DNA of 64,000 bases, taken from NCBI RefSeq assembly GCF_017377855.1, contig NZ_JAFREP010000015.1:248001-312000 (forward strand), in the 5' to 3' direction. The position numbers and the translations under genes are program-made. Positions within the stretch are counted from its first letter, which is position 1. Every line of letters begins with the position of its first letter. The notes under the pieces are model-generated. The model did no database searches. It saw only the letters and a list, made by a program, of their open reading frames with translations, and was not told the origin of the DNA. This DNA is from Acanthopleuribacter pedis. Its GTDB lineage: Bacteria > Acidobacteriota > Holophagae > Acanthopleuribacterales > Acanthopleuribacteraceae. Shown one piece after another: positions 53,358-63,468 of the stretch.

Positions 53358-56300
53358 ATGATCGACAACGAAAACCCACCCAATCGCCGTTTAACGGAAC
53401 GTATTGTCCTGAAAATGGACATTCAGTGCCATATTAACGGACGTCCCTATCGCGCGCAGACGATTGACTTCGGGCCCAAGGGCCTGAGCATCCTTTCCAC
53501 CTCGGAAATGCCGCTTGCCAATCAGTTTCGCATAACGATGATGCCCCGAGCCGATTTGGAAATCGTCATCCATGTCGAAGCCCGTAACCGCAAACCAGTC
53601 GCCCTGAAAAACAAACGTTTTACCAAACACGGGTTACGTATTTTATCCCTGGCGCCCAGCGACATCGACTTGGAAAAAGAGCTGCGCGACGCCCTGGACC
53701 GAGCCCACACGGACAACATCAAAAGCTTGGAAGATCTCGAAGACGTCTCGGTCACCCAAACCCTTCCCCCTTGGCTTTCCCTGGACGAAACCCTCAACCA
53801 AGTTTTGGTGCCCAGCCGCTCGCTTGACGAAACGGTCATCCAGGAAAACGGCCCGCCGCCGACCTACATCCTCGACGATTCGGCCGACAGCATCGAAGAA
53901 CTGGAAGGCACCCTCAACATCTCCGGCAACTTCAACGCCTTCCCCATTCCCATGCCCGGCGTGGAAAGCAACCGCGACACGCCACGGCCCGGCGACCCCG
54001 AATCGCCGCCACTCGACCACAGCATGGACATGACCTACGCCGACGGACTCGACTCCTTGGCCGAAACCACGGCTGTTCAGGAAGCAACCCCCGTGGACGA
54101 AGAAATCGAAACCCGCTCGGACAAACGTTTGACCAAGCGGGTGCAGCTCCAACTGGACTGTCACGCCATGATCGGGCAATTGATGTTCCAAGGCGCTACC
54201 GTCGATTTCAGCGCCAAAGGGCTCAGCGCGGTATTTACCAGCGACATCCCGATCATTGATCAATTCCGCCTAAAATGCCGCGAAAACCAATTGATGGAAT
54301 TCGACCTCAAGGTCCAGGAAAAACACCGCGAGCAAGTGTGGACGGAATCGGGTTACCAAACCCGAATCGGCCTAAAAATCCTCAAATACAGTCCTAACTT
54401 CGAAACCTTTCTGTCGCGGCACCGCATCTTCAAACCGCGCTCCGAGCTGAGTGATGTGGATCGCGCCCTCGCCGCCGGTCTCAAGCTGGAACTCGGCAAC
54501 GACAACCGACGCAGCCAGCGACGCGCCTATGTGCAAATCCCGGTGCTGGCCAAGGCGGGCGAAAAAACCCACCGCTGCCGTTCCATCGAGTTCGGCGCCA
54601 AAGGCCTCAGCATTCTGGCCCCCATGGAATTCCCCAAACTGGAACGGTTCCCGATCAAATGCTTCGGCCAGCAGAAGCTGACCTTTGACCTGCGTGTTGA
54701 GGAAAAAAGCCGCGCCGAGGTACACACTCCCTTCGGCAAGCTGTGGCGCATCGGCCTCGGCATCATCTCGGCCAACGAAGGTTTCGACCAGTTCCTGGTC
54801 AAAATCGATATGTTCAACCGCGGCGACCTCCCCAACCACAACGAGGTCATCGACCAAGCATTGGCCGCCGGTTACGACGGCGAGGATCCCCTCAACGACC
54901 GCCGCTCACAAAATCGCCTGCGTGTTAAATTACCCATTCTGGTCAAGGTCGCCGAAACCGTGTTCCGGGGACGCAGCCAAGATTTCGGCCCCAAGGGCCT
55001 GTGCTTCTACGCCCCGATCAATTTCCCGGCCAACCGCTACTACCTCATTAAATGTCAGCTACCGGATCGTTCCGTGTTCTCGCTTAAGGTCACCGAAAAA
55101 AACCGGCGAACGATTTCCCGCGAGGAAGGCGATTTCTACCGCATCGGCGTGCGCATCTTGGGCGCCTCCAAGGAATTTAAACAATTCCTGCAGGATCGCG
55201 GCCTCGCCGTCGCGCCCATCGCCCCGGAATCCCTCGACTACGACCTCGAGGAAATCGAAACCAGCGCCCCGCCGACCATCGGCAAAAAAGGCCGTTACCA
55301 TTTCATTCGCAAGGTGGGTGAGGGTAGCTTTGCCGAAATTTATTTGGTTCAAGATCGCAAAAAGAACATCGAAGCGGCGATGAAGGTACTGAAACCCAAG
55401 TACGCACGCAAGCAACGGGTCCGCGACCAGTTCATCCACGAGGCACAGATTGTCTCAAAGTTCCGTCATCCCAACATCGCCCAGGAATTTGATACCGGCG
55501 AAATTGAGGAAGAGGAATACAGCGCCTACTTGGATTTTCCACCCGCTGTGCTCAAGGACCACCCGCAGCGCATGGTTTACTACACCATGCAGTTCATTAA
55601 AGGTTGGTCGCTGGATCGGGTCTTAAAAACCAAAGGCCGCTTTGACCAGATCCGCACCCTGGAAATTTTGCGCGATGTGGCCGGCGCCCTAAAATACGCT
55701 CACAACCACGACGTGGTCCACCTGGACATCAAACCCAAAAACATCATGTTGCACGAGAACGGCCAGGTCCTCATCACCGATTTCGGCTTGGCCAGAATTC
55801 TTGACTACGACAGCCATGGTGAGGATACGCAGCAACCGAGCGTTAAATTGAAAAACCTCACCGGCACCCCTTATTACATGGCACCTGAGCAAGCGGGCGG
55901 CGGACGGATCGTGGACTTCCGCGCCGACCTGTACAGCATGGGCGTTACCGCCTTCCAGATGGTGACCGGGAAACGCCCTTTCACCGGCAATAATTGGTAC
56001 GACGTGGTCACCAAACACTTGAAGGAACCCCCGCCGACCTTGCGTGAGTTGGAGGCCTCGGTCAACCCCAACTTCGAATACTTCGTGCTTAAATGCCTGA
56101 AAAAGAATCCCGATAACCGTTTTGAATCGGCCTCCGAGGTGCTGCACAGCATCGAAGATTTGATGCGCTACCTCCAAGCCGATATGGCCCCCAACTCGGG
56201 CGATACCAAAGCAGGGTTGGTGCAGAAACTGATGGATCAATTCGGCCGCGCCTTCATGGCCGTCAAATTGGATCAAACCCCGATTTTGGAATTGCGCGGT

Positions 56301-57845
56301 CTCCATCTCTATTTTATGCGTTACTTTGAAACCTGGGACCGACTCGACCTGACCGTCACCGCCATCGGTCTGATGCACGACGGCACCCTGGTTTACCAAG
56401 AAGATCAAGGCCCCAAAAGCTTCAGCTTCCATTTCTACGAGGACGGCATTCGCAACATCACCTTTTACCGAGGCCTGTTGCTCAACGATCTGAAAGCCTT
56501 CATGGAGGGTATCGTCGCATTCCTCAACGGCAGCAAGGTCAACGGCATTGATGCGGTCACGCTGATGTTCCAACTGGACCTGGGCCGCATCCGCGCCGAT
56601 TACGTGGACACCGTTTATGAGGACGACTTCTCGCGGGATCGTCTGCGTGAGCTGGAAGAGCAACTGCGTTACACCGATACCTGGGACGAAAACCGCTTCA
56701 TCGAGGGCGATGCGATCCCCTTCACCGAGTTGGAATCGCTGTACCTGGACATCGAGGAAAAGTTCAGCCAAATCAAACCCCGCAAGATTCGCGAGCAGCT
56801 CGGCCGCGACGCCGACCCCATCATGCGCCGCGAGGCAATCGACATCTGCTTGCGTCACATTCAAGACGGACCTGCCGGCCCACTCGGCCATACCCAAGCT
56901 CGCTTGGTCGACGCACTGATCCGTAACTGCGTGTCGGACAACGATTTCGACATGGCCGTCAGCATCCTCCACCACCTTGATAAGTGGCGCAGCGAGGGCG
57001 AACTGGTTCGCTCCGGGGTAACCGACCCACGCATCCAACTGGCGAGCCCGGAATTTTTCCGCATGATCAACCACAAGCAGGAGCGCGAGCTCAATCAATT
57101 TGAAAGTGAACTCAAACAGATCTGCCGATGGTGTAACGCCGAGCAAACCGTCACCGAACTCTTCCACCTCTTCGTCGAAGAGGAGGAGCCGTTTCACAAA
57201 AAATTCCTCGCCAAGTTATGCCTGCACGCCGCCCGCGAGGACGAGGCGCTCAAATTGGTCGATTGGGCCGTGAACCTCAGCGACGCCGCCGCCGCGATGT
57301 TCCTCCCTTGCTTCAGCGAGTTACCCGAGGATGTGGACAGCAAAATTTTCCTGCGTTGGCTCAATCATCCCGGCACCAAAACCCGACTCGCCTTGATCGA
57401 CCTGATCAGCCAACGGGATTTCCCCGAACGCCGCTCGATCCTCCAGAACTGCGCACAGGAAGAGGACGACGCTTACCATGCATCGCGAAAAGCCGCGTGG
57501 CATGCGCTCGAAATCATTGCCCCGCAAGCCCAAGAAGAAACCCTAAAAGTGTTTTACGAGGTGCGCAAATTCGCGCGTTTGACCGAACCCGAAAAAGAAA
57601 AAGTCTTTGAGTTGGCCGAACGCACCAAGTCTTGGGACGGCCAGGAGTTTTTGATTCAGGTGCTTACCGCCAAAGGCGCGGAGGCCGAAGGCATTACCCT
57701 GGTTCACCAAAAACACGCCGCCTACCTCCTCAAACAAGAAGGGTCGCCCGCCGGCATGAACGCCCTCAAAAAAGCGGCCGGCAAGTTTCAGATTGGCGGC
57801 AACAAAGAATTGATCCGCTATTGCAAGCTTTTGCTGGAGAAGTAA
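53358..57845 (+). CDS. Large Ser/Thr kinase with four N-terminal PilZ-like domains
   Basis: 1495 aa. Four related domains lie at about 11-110, 253-354, 382-484 and 512-614. Each opens with an RxxxR motif (RLTER, RLTKR, RSQRR, RSQNR) and about 30 residues later has a D/E-F-G/S-x-K-G loop. Only the second (DFSAKG) keeps the canonical DxSxxG of c-di-GMP-binding PilZ; the others have Gly in place of Ser. The kinase domain (about 642-935) has VGEGSFAE, Lys in AAMKVLKPK, the catalytic loop HLDIKPKN (non-RD, Leu for Arg) and DFG. The last 560 residues are helical, perhaps HEAT-like. No membrane helix is seen. It is co-transcribed with the next gene (3-bp gap). Confidence 0.88.
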   Translation: MIDNENPPNRRLTERIVLKMDIQCHINGRPYRAQTIDFGPKGLSILSTSEMPLANQFRITMMPRADLEIVIHVEARNRKPVALKNKRFTKHGLRILSLAPSDIDLEKELRDALDRAHTDNIKSLEDLEDVSVTQTLPPWLSLDETLNQVLVPSRSLDETVIQENGPPPTYILDDSADSIEELEGTLNISGNFNAFPIPMPGVESNRDTPRPGDPESPPLDHSMDMTYADGLDSLAETTAVQEATPVDEEIETRSDKRLTKRVQLQLDCHAMIGQLMFQGATVDFSAKGLSAVFTSDIPIIDQFRLKCRENQLMEFDLKVQEKHREQVWTESGYQTRIGLKILKYSPNFETFLSRHRIFKPRSELSDVDRALAAGLKLELGNDNRRSQRRAYVQIPVLAKAGEKTHRCRSIEFGAKGLSILAPMEFPKLERFPIKCFGQQKLTFDLRVEEKSRAEVHTPFGKLWRIGLGIISANEGFDQFLVKIDMFNRGDLPNHNEVIDQALAAGYDGEDPLNDRRSQNRLRVKLPILVKVAETVFRGRSQDFGPKGLCFYAPINFPANRYYLIKCQLPDRSVFSLKVTEKNRRTISREEGDFYRIGVRILGASKEFKQFLQDRGLAVAPIAPESLDYDLEEIETSAPPTIGKKGRYHFIRKVGEGSFAEIYLVQDRKKNIEAAMKVLKPKYARKQRVRDQFIHEAQIVSKFRHPNIAQEFDTGEIEEEEYSAYLDFPPAVLKDHPQRMVYYTMQFIKGWSLDRVLKTKGRFDQIRTLEILRDVAGALKYAHNHDVVHLDIKPKNIMLHENGQVLITDFGLARILDYDSHGEDTQQPSVKLKNLTGTPYYMAPEQAGGGRIVDFRADLYSMGVTAFQMVTGKRPFTGNNWYDVVTKHLKEPPPTLRELEASVNPNFEYFVLKCLKKNPDNRFESASEVLHSIEDLMRYLQADMAPNSGDTKAGLVQKLMDQFGRAFMAVKLDQTPILELRGLHLYFMRYFETWDRLDLTVTAIGLMHDGTLVYQEDQGPKSFSFHFYEDGIRNITFYRGLLLNDLKAFMEGIVAFLNGSKVNGIDAVTLMFQLDLGRIRADYVDTVYEDDFSRDRLRELEEQLRYTDTWDENRFIEGDAIPFTELESLYLDIEEKFSQIKPRKIREQLGRDADPIMRREAIDICLRHIQDGPAGPLGHTQARLVDALIRNCVSDNDFDMAVSILHHLDKWRSEGELVRSGVTDPRIQLASPEFFRMINHKQERELNQFESELKQICRWCNAEQTVTELFHLFVEEEEPFHKKFLAKLCLHAAREDEALKLVDWAVNLSDAAAAMFLPCFSELPEDVDSKIFLRWLNHPGTKTRLALIDLISQRDFPERRSILQNCAQEEDDAYHASRKAAWHALEIIAPQAQEETLKVFYEVRKFARLTEPEKEKVFELAERTKSWDGQEFLIQVLTAKGAEAEGITLVHQKHAAYLLKQEGSPAGMNALKKAAGKFQIGGNKELIRYCKLLLEK

Positions 57846-57848
57846 CTT

Positions 57849-59264
57849 ATGGAAACCACCTCACGCAAGGACTTCAAACGCATTCAAGCGCTCGGCCAAC
57901 GGCTCACCTTCCAGCTCAGCAAGCTGTTTCGCAACCTCACCGGCGGAAGCAAAAACATGGTCGGCTCTTACGACGACCTGACCCGCGAATTACGCGAGGT
58001 CATTGAAACCTCGTTTAAGGAACTCAAGGGTTGTTCGCTGCGGGTCACCCGTCAAAGCGTCCACATCGTCGAGCGGCGAATTTTTATCGAGAAAAGCATG
58101 TTGGAACCGGTTCAGCACCTCGCCGGCCTGTTCGAACGCATCGATATCGGCGGCATTTCCTTCAGCGCCAACTTCGTGGAAGAAACCGACTTACCCAAAA
58201 ACCTGATCGCCCTGGCCAATGTCATGGTTCGCGAACCGGTCAGCGGCGTCATCGAGGTTCAAGAAGCCTTAAGCGGGTACGACTGCTACAAAATCACCGC
58301 CCTCGACAACCTCGAGGAAGAAACCTTTCCATCGACCATGATCGACGAACGCCATGCCGCCCAATACGCCATGCGCAACGCCCTAAAACTCCTCTACTTC
58401 CTCGAGCAAATGAACGAGGCCGTCATTCAAGACGTCAACCACCCGATGGACGCCGCCTACCGGGTGATTCTCAACCTGATTCGCGTCAACGAACGCTATC
58501 CCCGTTACATCCGCGGCCTGCTTAACATTGATCTGCCCCTGAAGGATTTGCGGATCCAGTTCTACACCGCGATTCTGCTCTTAACCGTGTTCCGCCAACT
58601 CCGCCTCAGCCGTCAAATTCAGTTGGACCTGGTGGTGAATTCGCTCTACCACTTTATCGGCACCGAAAAAGCGCAACCACTGCGCACCTCCGGCGACACC
58701 AACCTGGCCCTGCGCCAGCTTTTTCACACCACCAACATCACCCGCGGTTTCTACTACCGTGTCAATTTCGCTTACTACGTGCCGCGCAACGACAACCCCG
58801 TCATGTTACTACCCATCACCCGCTTCTTGAAAACCGTCGCCGCCTTTGCCAAAAACCTGCGCGGCGAAACCGGCATTGGCCGCACCGCCCAAGAAACCGT
58901 CGCCGACATGTTCAAAGCCGCCGACCAGGATCCCGACATGCACGACACCGAACGTACCTGTTTGATCCTCATCGCCAAATCCCTGGGTTTGGCACCGGAA
59001 GGTTCGCTCACCATCTACGAAAAAGAAAAAGCGCTTTTCGTGACGCGTTTCGATGATCGCCCGACCTGGTCCCTGCAATTGGAACCCGTCGTGGCCGAGG
59101 ACCAAAAACGCGGTGAACGGACCTTTCTTGAGATGGGTTCGGAAACCGACCGAAAGGCGGCGCTCCGCAAAATGGATTTGGTCACCAACCAAGACGGCGG
59201 TTCCGCCTTCACCAAACTCCTTTTTCCCGAGGCCGTTTTCCTGGATCCCACCATCGAGCTATAA
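57849..59264 (+). CDS. Hypothetical partner of the PilZ-kinase
   Basis: 471 aa, beginning 3 bp after the kinase stop, so surely co-expressed. I do not recognise a family. The N-terminal half is mixed (SLRVTRQSVHIVERRIF, then GISFSANFVEETD); the middle, about 170-320, is helix-rich with repeated Arg and Tyr (LNLIRVNERYPRYIRGLLN). No HD, GGDEF or EAL catalytic motif is seen. No signal peptide or membrane helix is seen. The context suggests a substrate or adaptor of the kinase. A bidirectional terminator follows. Confidence 0.8.
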   Translation: METTSRKDFKRIQALGQRLTFQLSKLFRNLTGGSKNMVGSYDDLTRELREVIETSFKELKGCSLRVTRQSVHIVERRIFIEKSMLEPVQHLAGLFERIDIGGISFSANFVEETDLPKNLIALANVMVREPVSGVIEVQEALSGYDCYKITALDNLEEETFPSTMIDERHAAQYAMRNALKLLYFLEQMNEAVIQDVNHPMDAAYRVILNLIRVNERYPRYIRGLLNIDLPLKDLRIQFYTAILLLTVFRQLRLSRQIQLDLVVNSLYHFIGTEKAQPLRTSGDTNLALRQLFHTTNITRGFYYRVNFAYYVPRNDNPVMLLPITRFLKTVAAFAKNLRGETGIGRTAQETVADMFKAADQDPDMHDTERTCLILIAKSLGLAPEGSLTIYEKEKALFVTRFDDRPTWSLQLEPVVAEDQKRGERTFLEMGSETDRKAALRKMDLVTNQDGGSAFTKLLFPEAVFLDPTIEL

Positions 59265-59311
59265 CCCGCCGAATTAATTCCGACGTGACTAACCCGCCGA
59301 GTCCTCGCCCC

Positions 59312-59356
59312 AAAAAGAAAAAGGCCCCACTCAAACGAGCGGGGCCCTTTCTTTTT
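59312..59356. terminator. Bidirectional terminator between the PilZ-kinase operon and etfBA
   Basis: An A-rich run with GGCCCC on the left and GGGGCC with CCTTTCTTTTT on the right give a GC stem flanked by A and T tracts, fitting termination of both convergent transcripts. Confidence 0.88.
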
Positions 59357-59371
59357 GGCGAATCGTCCTCG

Positions 59372-61246
59372 TTAGCCGAGGGCTTTTTTCATTTCCGCGC
59401 TGAACGCGGGGATCACGTTCTCCCACTTGTCAACCACGCTCAGATCCGCGTGCTTGTGGATCGGCGCGTCGCCGTCGGGGTTCACCGCCACGATGTACTT
59501 AGAACCGAGCATGCCGGTCAAGTGCTGGATCGCACCGGAGATACCAACCGCGAAATAAACATCAGGGGCAACCGTGGTGCCGGTCTGGCCGATTTGCAGA
59601 TTGTGGGGGACCCAGTCCAGATCGGTCACCGCGCGGGAAGCCCCCATGGCGCCACCGAACATGCCGGCCAGCTCTTGCAGTTGACCGAAATTGGCCGCGT
59701 CTTTCATACCGCGACCACCGGAAACGATGATTTTCGCTTCGTTGAGGGGCACGCCCGTGGACGCTTCACCTTTGGTCACGCCGGAAACCTTGGCGTTCAC
59801 CTCGATGCCGGAAACGGCAACCGTGTGGAAGCTGGGTTGGATGTCGCCGGCAATGGGGTCAAACGCGGTCGCGCGAACGCTGACGATTTGTGGGCCGTCG
59901 GCGGTGATTTTCTCGGAGGTGATGAAACGCGCGTTGGAAACGATACGCGTGCCGGCCAATTTGCCGCCGTCAACTTCCAGAGAAACCACGTCTTGTAACA
60001 GGCCGCCGTCAAATCGGGTCGCCAGAGAAGCCGCCAAATCACGACCCAGGTCGTTGGCGATGGTGACCAGGAAGCTCGGCGCGCCACCCAAGAGTTGGGC
60101 GATGGCTTTGCCGGCGGAGTTCACGTGGGTGTGTTCGAAGAGATCGGAGGTAGCCGCAACCACGCGGTCAACGCCGAAACCAAAGCAAGAATCACCAATA
60201 GTGCCCGCTTCTTTGGCCAGAACCAACAGGGTAACTTTTTTACCGGTCGCGTCGGCGACCTTGCGTGCTTGGCTAACCGCTTGTTTGGTGGAGAGGCGCA
60301 ACGCCTTGTGGTCGTGGTCGGCGATGACCACCACGTCGTCGGCAAGGTTGAGACTTGCCGCGTCGGCCGCCGCCCAATTTGCGGTACCACCGGCGCCGGC
60401 ATCGCTGTCACCGGTACCACCGGCGGCGAGCGCTTTGTCTTGGTTGACCAACACGTCGATCATTTCTTTGGCGATGGCGCCGGATTCGTCGGCGGCCACT
60501 TTGCGGTTCTTGCGCTCGGACTTCACCACTTCAATGTTGGTGATCGTGGTTTTGGAAGCGGCGCTAATGCCCAGATCTTCCACCGTCATTTGGTTGCGCT
60601 TGAACTTTTTGGCACCCATCACACCTTTCAAAGAGGTGAAACGCGCGCTGTCTTTGCCGTTCAACCAATCGGTCGTGCCGAAGACCGCGGGCAGGGGGAT
60701 GTCGTAAACGATCTTGTCGTTGCCTTCGATAAAGGTCGCGGTGACCGATTTCATCCCGTCGTTCAACTTCACCTCGTTGACACCGGAATAGTAAGGGTAA
60801 CCCAACTTGGCCGCGACGGCGGGACCGACCACACCGTGCGCGTAGTCCCATGATTCACGACCGGCAAAAATCATGTCGGGTTTGTTTTCGAGCTTGTTGA
60901 CCATGGCCACCAACATCTCGGCAACTTCAAAAGCATCGCGCGAATCAATCGCATCGTCATTCACTGCATGCACACCCAAGGTGCCAGGGTGTTTTTTGGG
61001 TTGAATCATCGCAATCGCGGTTTGTTGCAGCGAGGTAACTTCTTTGGATTTACCAATGGAAAGAAGGTCGGTGTGGATGCTGTTCGGGTTTTCTTCAGCG
61101 AAGGTGATCGTGGCTTCCAAGCCGACTTCACCGTACTTACCCATGATCTTTTTGGAGCCGGTCAGCGTGTTACCGCCGGCGATGTCCATCGGCCCTTCCG
61201 TATCCGCCATCGGTGACAGAAGACAAGCGATGTTGAGGTTGCTCAT
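59372..61246 (-). CDS. Electron transfer flavoprotein, EtfB-EtfA fusion
   Basis: 624 aa. Residues about 1-265 match the beta subunit (FAEENPNSIHTDLLSIG, PDMIFAGRESWDYAHGVVGP, then NIEVVKSERKNRK). An Ala/Gly-rich linker of about 30 residues (GGTGDSDAGAGGTANWAAAD) leads to the alpha subunit, about 300-624, ending with VSGGRGMKDAANFG, the FAD-binding GQTGTTVAPDVYFAVGISG, SGAIQHLTGM and IVAVNPDGDAPI. The two subunits are normally separate; here they are fused beta-first. It takes electrons from acyl-CoA dehydrogenases to ETF:quinone oxidoreductase. AAGGAG precedes the ATG. No frameshift is visible across the joint, so the fusion seems genuine. Confidence 0.93.
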   Translation of the reverse strand: MSNLNIACLLSPMADTEGPMDIAGGNTLTGSKKIMGKYGEVGLEATITFAEENPNSIHTDLLSIGKSKEVTSLQQTAIAMIQPKKHPGTLGVHAVNDDAIDSRDAFEVAEMLVAMVNKLENKPDMIFAGRESWDYAHGVVGPAVAAKLGYPYYSGVNEVKLNDGMKSVTATFIEGNDKIVYDIPLPAVFGTTDWLNGKDSARFTSLKGVMGAKKFKRNQMTVEDLGISAASKTTITNIEVVKSERKNRKVAADESGAIAKEMIDVLVNQDKALAAGGTGDSDAGAGGTANWAAADAASLNLADDVVVIADHDHKALRLSTKQAVSQARKVADATGKKVTLLVLAKEAGTIGDSCFGFGVDRVVAATSDLFEHTHVNSAGKAIAQLLGGAPSFLVTIANDLGRDLAASLATRFDGGLLQDVVSLEVDGGKLAGTRIVSNARFITSEKITADGPQIVSVRATAFDPIAGDIQPSFHTVAVSGIEVNAKVSGVTKGEASTGVPLNEAKIIVSGGRGMKDAANFGQLQELAGMFGGAMGASRAVTDLDWVPHNLQIGQTGTTVAPDVYFAVGISGAIQHLTGMLGSKYIVAVNPDGDAPIHKHADLSVVDKWENVIPAFSAEMKKALG

Positions 61247-61777
61247 GCAGGAACTCCTTAGAAGATGTTGCCACTTTTCCGAAAATAAAGGTTTCGTCGG
61301 GCAGCCGTTTTGCGATGTCGCAGCGCAAATTCGTGTGTGTGAAAAGGTAAAGAAAAGTGAGCGAGGTAACCGGCGTGTTGCCCGAAATTTGAGGCCAAGA
61401 TAACACGAAAAATAAAATGCCGGAAACCGTTTCCGAATTGGCTGGATTTTAGTAAACCAAAATGAACAAGCGCTGTAAAGAAGAAACTGAACCGCCGTTC
61501 ACAAAAACGCGTCGCATTGCGGCATCACTCCGGCAACCTCCTCAATTTTAACAACTTTGTAACAAGGTCGCCTCGCGTCATTTTTTGGTAAAGCCCCCGA
61601 TACCGCCCCCTTGATTCGGGCCGTCCCCGACAGCCCGAATCCGACCGCGGCGCCAGATCCCCACCCGATAAGCCGCACCATCCACGAAAATCATCGGCAC
61701 GCCGCGCACTTTTTAGGTAAAATCGCGCGTTATTAATTTGATTTCGGCCGTTTTGGCCGCGCGGCGGGGGACCCACC
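61247..61777. other. Divergent intergenic region between etfBA and trpS
   Basis: No gene is seen in these 531 bp. The AT-rich stretches near 61400-61480 and 61725-61745 are probable promoter regions for etfBA (leftward) and trpS (rightward). No T-box, anti-terminator or trp operator is evident. Confidence 0.45.
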
Positions 61778-62755
61778 ATGAAGAAACGCGTACTTTCCGG
61801 CATTCAACCTTCCGGTAAATTGCATATCGGCAACTATCTCGGCGCCATTCGCCAGCATATCGACAGCCAGAACCAAGCCGATTGGGACCGTTACTTTTTT
61901 ATCGCCAATTACCATTCACTCACCTCCCATCCCGACCCGGAAACCCTACGCGAATGGACGCTCGACGTCGCCCGTACCTACCTCGCGCTCGGCCTCGACC
62001 CGGAAAAGTCGCTGCTCTTCATGCAAACCGACGTCCCCGAGGTCACCGAACTGGCTTGGATCCTCACCTGCTTGGCACCCATGGGTCTGTTGCAACGCTG
62101 CACCAGTTACAAAGACAAGGTCGCGCGCGGCATTGAAGCCAATCACGGCCTGTTCGCCTATCCCGTGTTACAAGCCGCCGACATCCTCATTTACGATTCC
62201 CATTTTGTTCCCGTCGGTTCCGACCAAAAGCAACACATTGAGGTGTGCCGCGACCTGGCCCAAAAATTCAACATCCGTTACGGCGAGACCTTGGTCGTGC
62301 CCGACGGCATGATCAAAGACGAGGTCGCCGTCATCCCCGGCATCGACGGCCAGAAGATGAGCAAGTCCTACCAAAACACCATCGACCTGTTCGGCACCAA
62401 AAAAGAACTCAAAAAACAGGTCATGCGCATTGAAACCGATTCAAAAGGCCTGGAAGAGCCCAAGGATCCCGATACCTGTAACGTGTTCGCCCTGTACAAG
62501 TTCTTCGCCAACAAGGAAGAGATCGCCGAGATGGCTGCCAATTACCGCGCCGGCGGGTACGGCTACGGCCACGCCAAGTTGGCCCTGCTCGAAAAACTCA
62601 ACCACTTCCTCGAGCCCCATCGCGAGCGCTACAACCACCTGGTCAAAAACGAGGACGAGGTGTTGGATGTTCTGCGCGCCGGCGCCAAAACCGCACGCGC
62701 CACCGCCCAAGAAACGATGCGCCGGGTTCGCGCCGCCGTCGGCTTCATTGGCTAG
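61778..62755 (+). CDS. trpS: Tryptophan--tRNA ligase
   Basis: 325 aa, normal bacterial TrpS length. Class I signature HIGN (16-19) in PSGKLHIGNY and KMSKS (193-197) are intact, with the substrate-binding PVGSDQKQHIEV between them. It charges tRNA-Trp. It is a single gene, and the following 713 bp are non-coding. Confidence 0.97.
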   Translation: MKKRVLSGIQPSGKLHIGNYLGAIRQHIDSQNQADWDRYFFIANYHSLTSHPDPETLREWTLDVARTYLALGLDPEKSLLFMQTDVPEVTELAWILTCLAPMGLLQRCTSYKDKVARGIEANHGLFAYPVLQAADILIYDSHFVPVGSDQKQHIEVCRDLAQKFNIRYGETLVVPDGMIKDEVAVIPGIDGQKMSKSYQNTIDLFGTKKELKKQVMRIETDSKGLEEPKDPDTCNVFALYKFFANKEEIAEMAANYRAGGYGYGHAKLALLEKLNHFLEPHRERYNHLVKNEDEVLDVLRAGAKTARATAQETMRRVRAAVGFIG

Positions 62756-63157
62756 GATGGGTTGGGGATTGTTTGGCTGAACGCTCGTTCGAGGCCTGGC
62801 TTGGTATTCGTTATTTCTCAGTATATTTCGATAACTTGAGGATGCGGATTTGCCCTTTTCCCTCTGTCACCGCTTCCCGACACGGATGAAGCCGTTATTT
62901 CTTTGTGGGAAAACGGATAGTTCCACCTCCGCCCTCGCCAAAGAGCCCCATAGACCAAGGCGCCGCCGCCCGCCCGCAAGACGCATCCCTCCATGGTTGC
63001 ACACGGCCGCCTCAACGCGACACCATCCATCCAAGGCGCGATTCCCCCGTGGCCGGGCACAACACACACCGCCCATCCTCATTTCATCCAAACGTCCTGA
63101 GAAATAAAACCACGCCAACCCGGCCCCCTCAAAAAAAACAACCTCCTAACCCTATTA
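62756..63157. other. Intergenic region after trpS
   Basis: No gene or clear terminator is seen in this stretch. Three short frames overlap here on both strands, none with a ribosome site or recognisable protein. Confidence 0.4.
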
Positions 63158-63318
63158 CCTAAGAAGCGCGATAACTCGCGGCGATTTTGACTAAACCTCT
63201 GGGCTGCAACGGTCTGTGAAAATGCTCACCGCACCCAATGGGTGAGCTTCCGCTTCCCCCAAACCATTTCGCTCCAGATCTTTAGCCAAAATCCCTCGCT
63301 CTTATCGCGCTTCTTAGG
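63158..63318 (+). mobile_element. MITE-like element, copy 4 (161 bp)
   Basis: It starts CCTAAGAAGCGCGATAACTC and ends TTATCGCGCTTCTTAGG, with perfect 17-bp terminal repeats. It is flanked on both sides by TATTA, a perfect 5-bp target duplication. It lacks the extra 15 bp found in the centre of copies 1 and 2. It lies in the trpS-downstream gap. Confidence 0.82.
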
Positions 63319-63468
63319 TATTAAAACCATCTGTCATCATCCCATCTAAAAAAGTGTGACCGCTTTTTGTACACATCGGCACGTGTACCTCTGACAAGGG
63401 GCGACTGGTTATTCCCGCCCATCCCTACCTTATCCGATCAGGGTCAGTATCTTACTCAGAGGTGTCCT

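Noticed and set aside
55689..57197. 502-codon minus-strand frame opposite the PilZ-kinase
   Set aside because: Antisense of a well-supported coding region; composition is that of a reversed frame.
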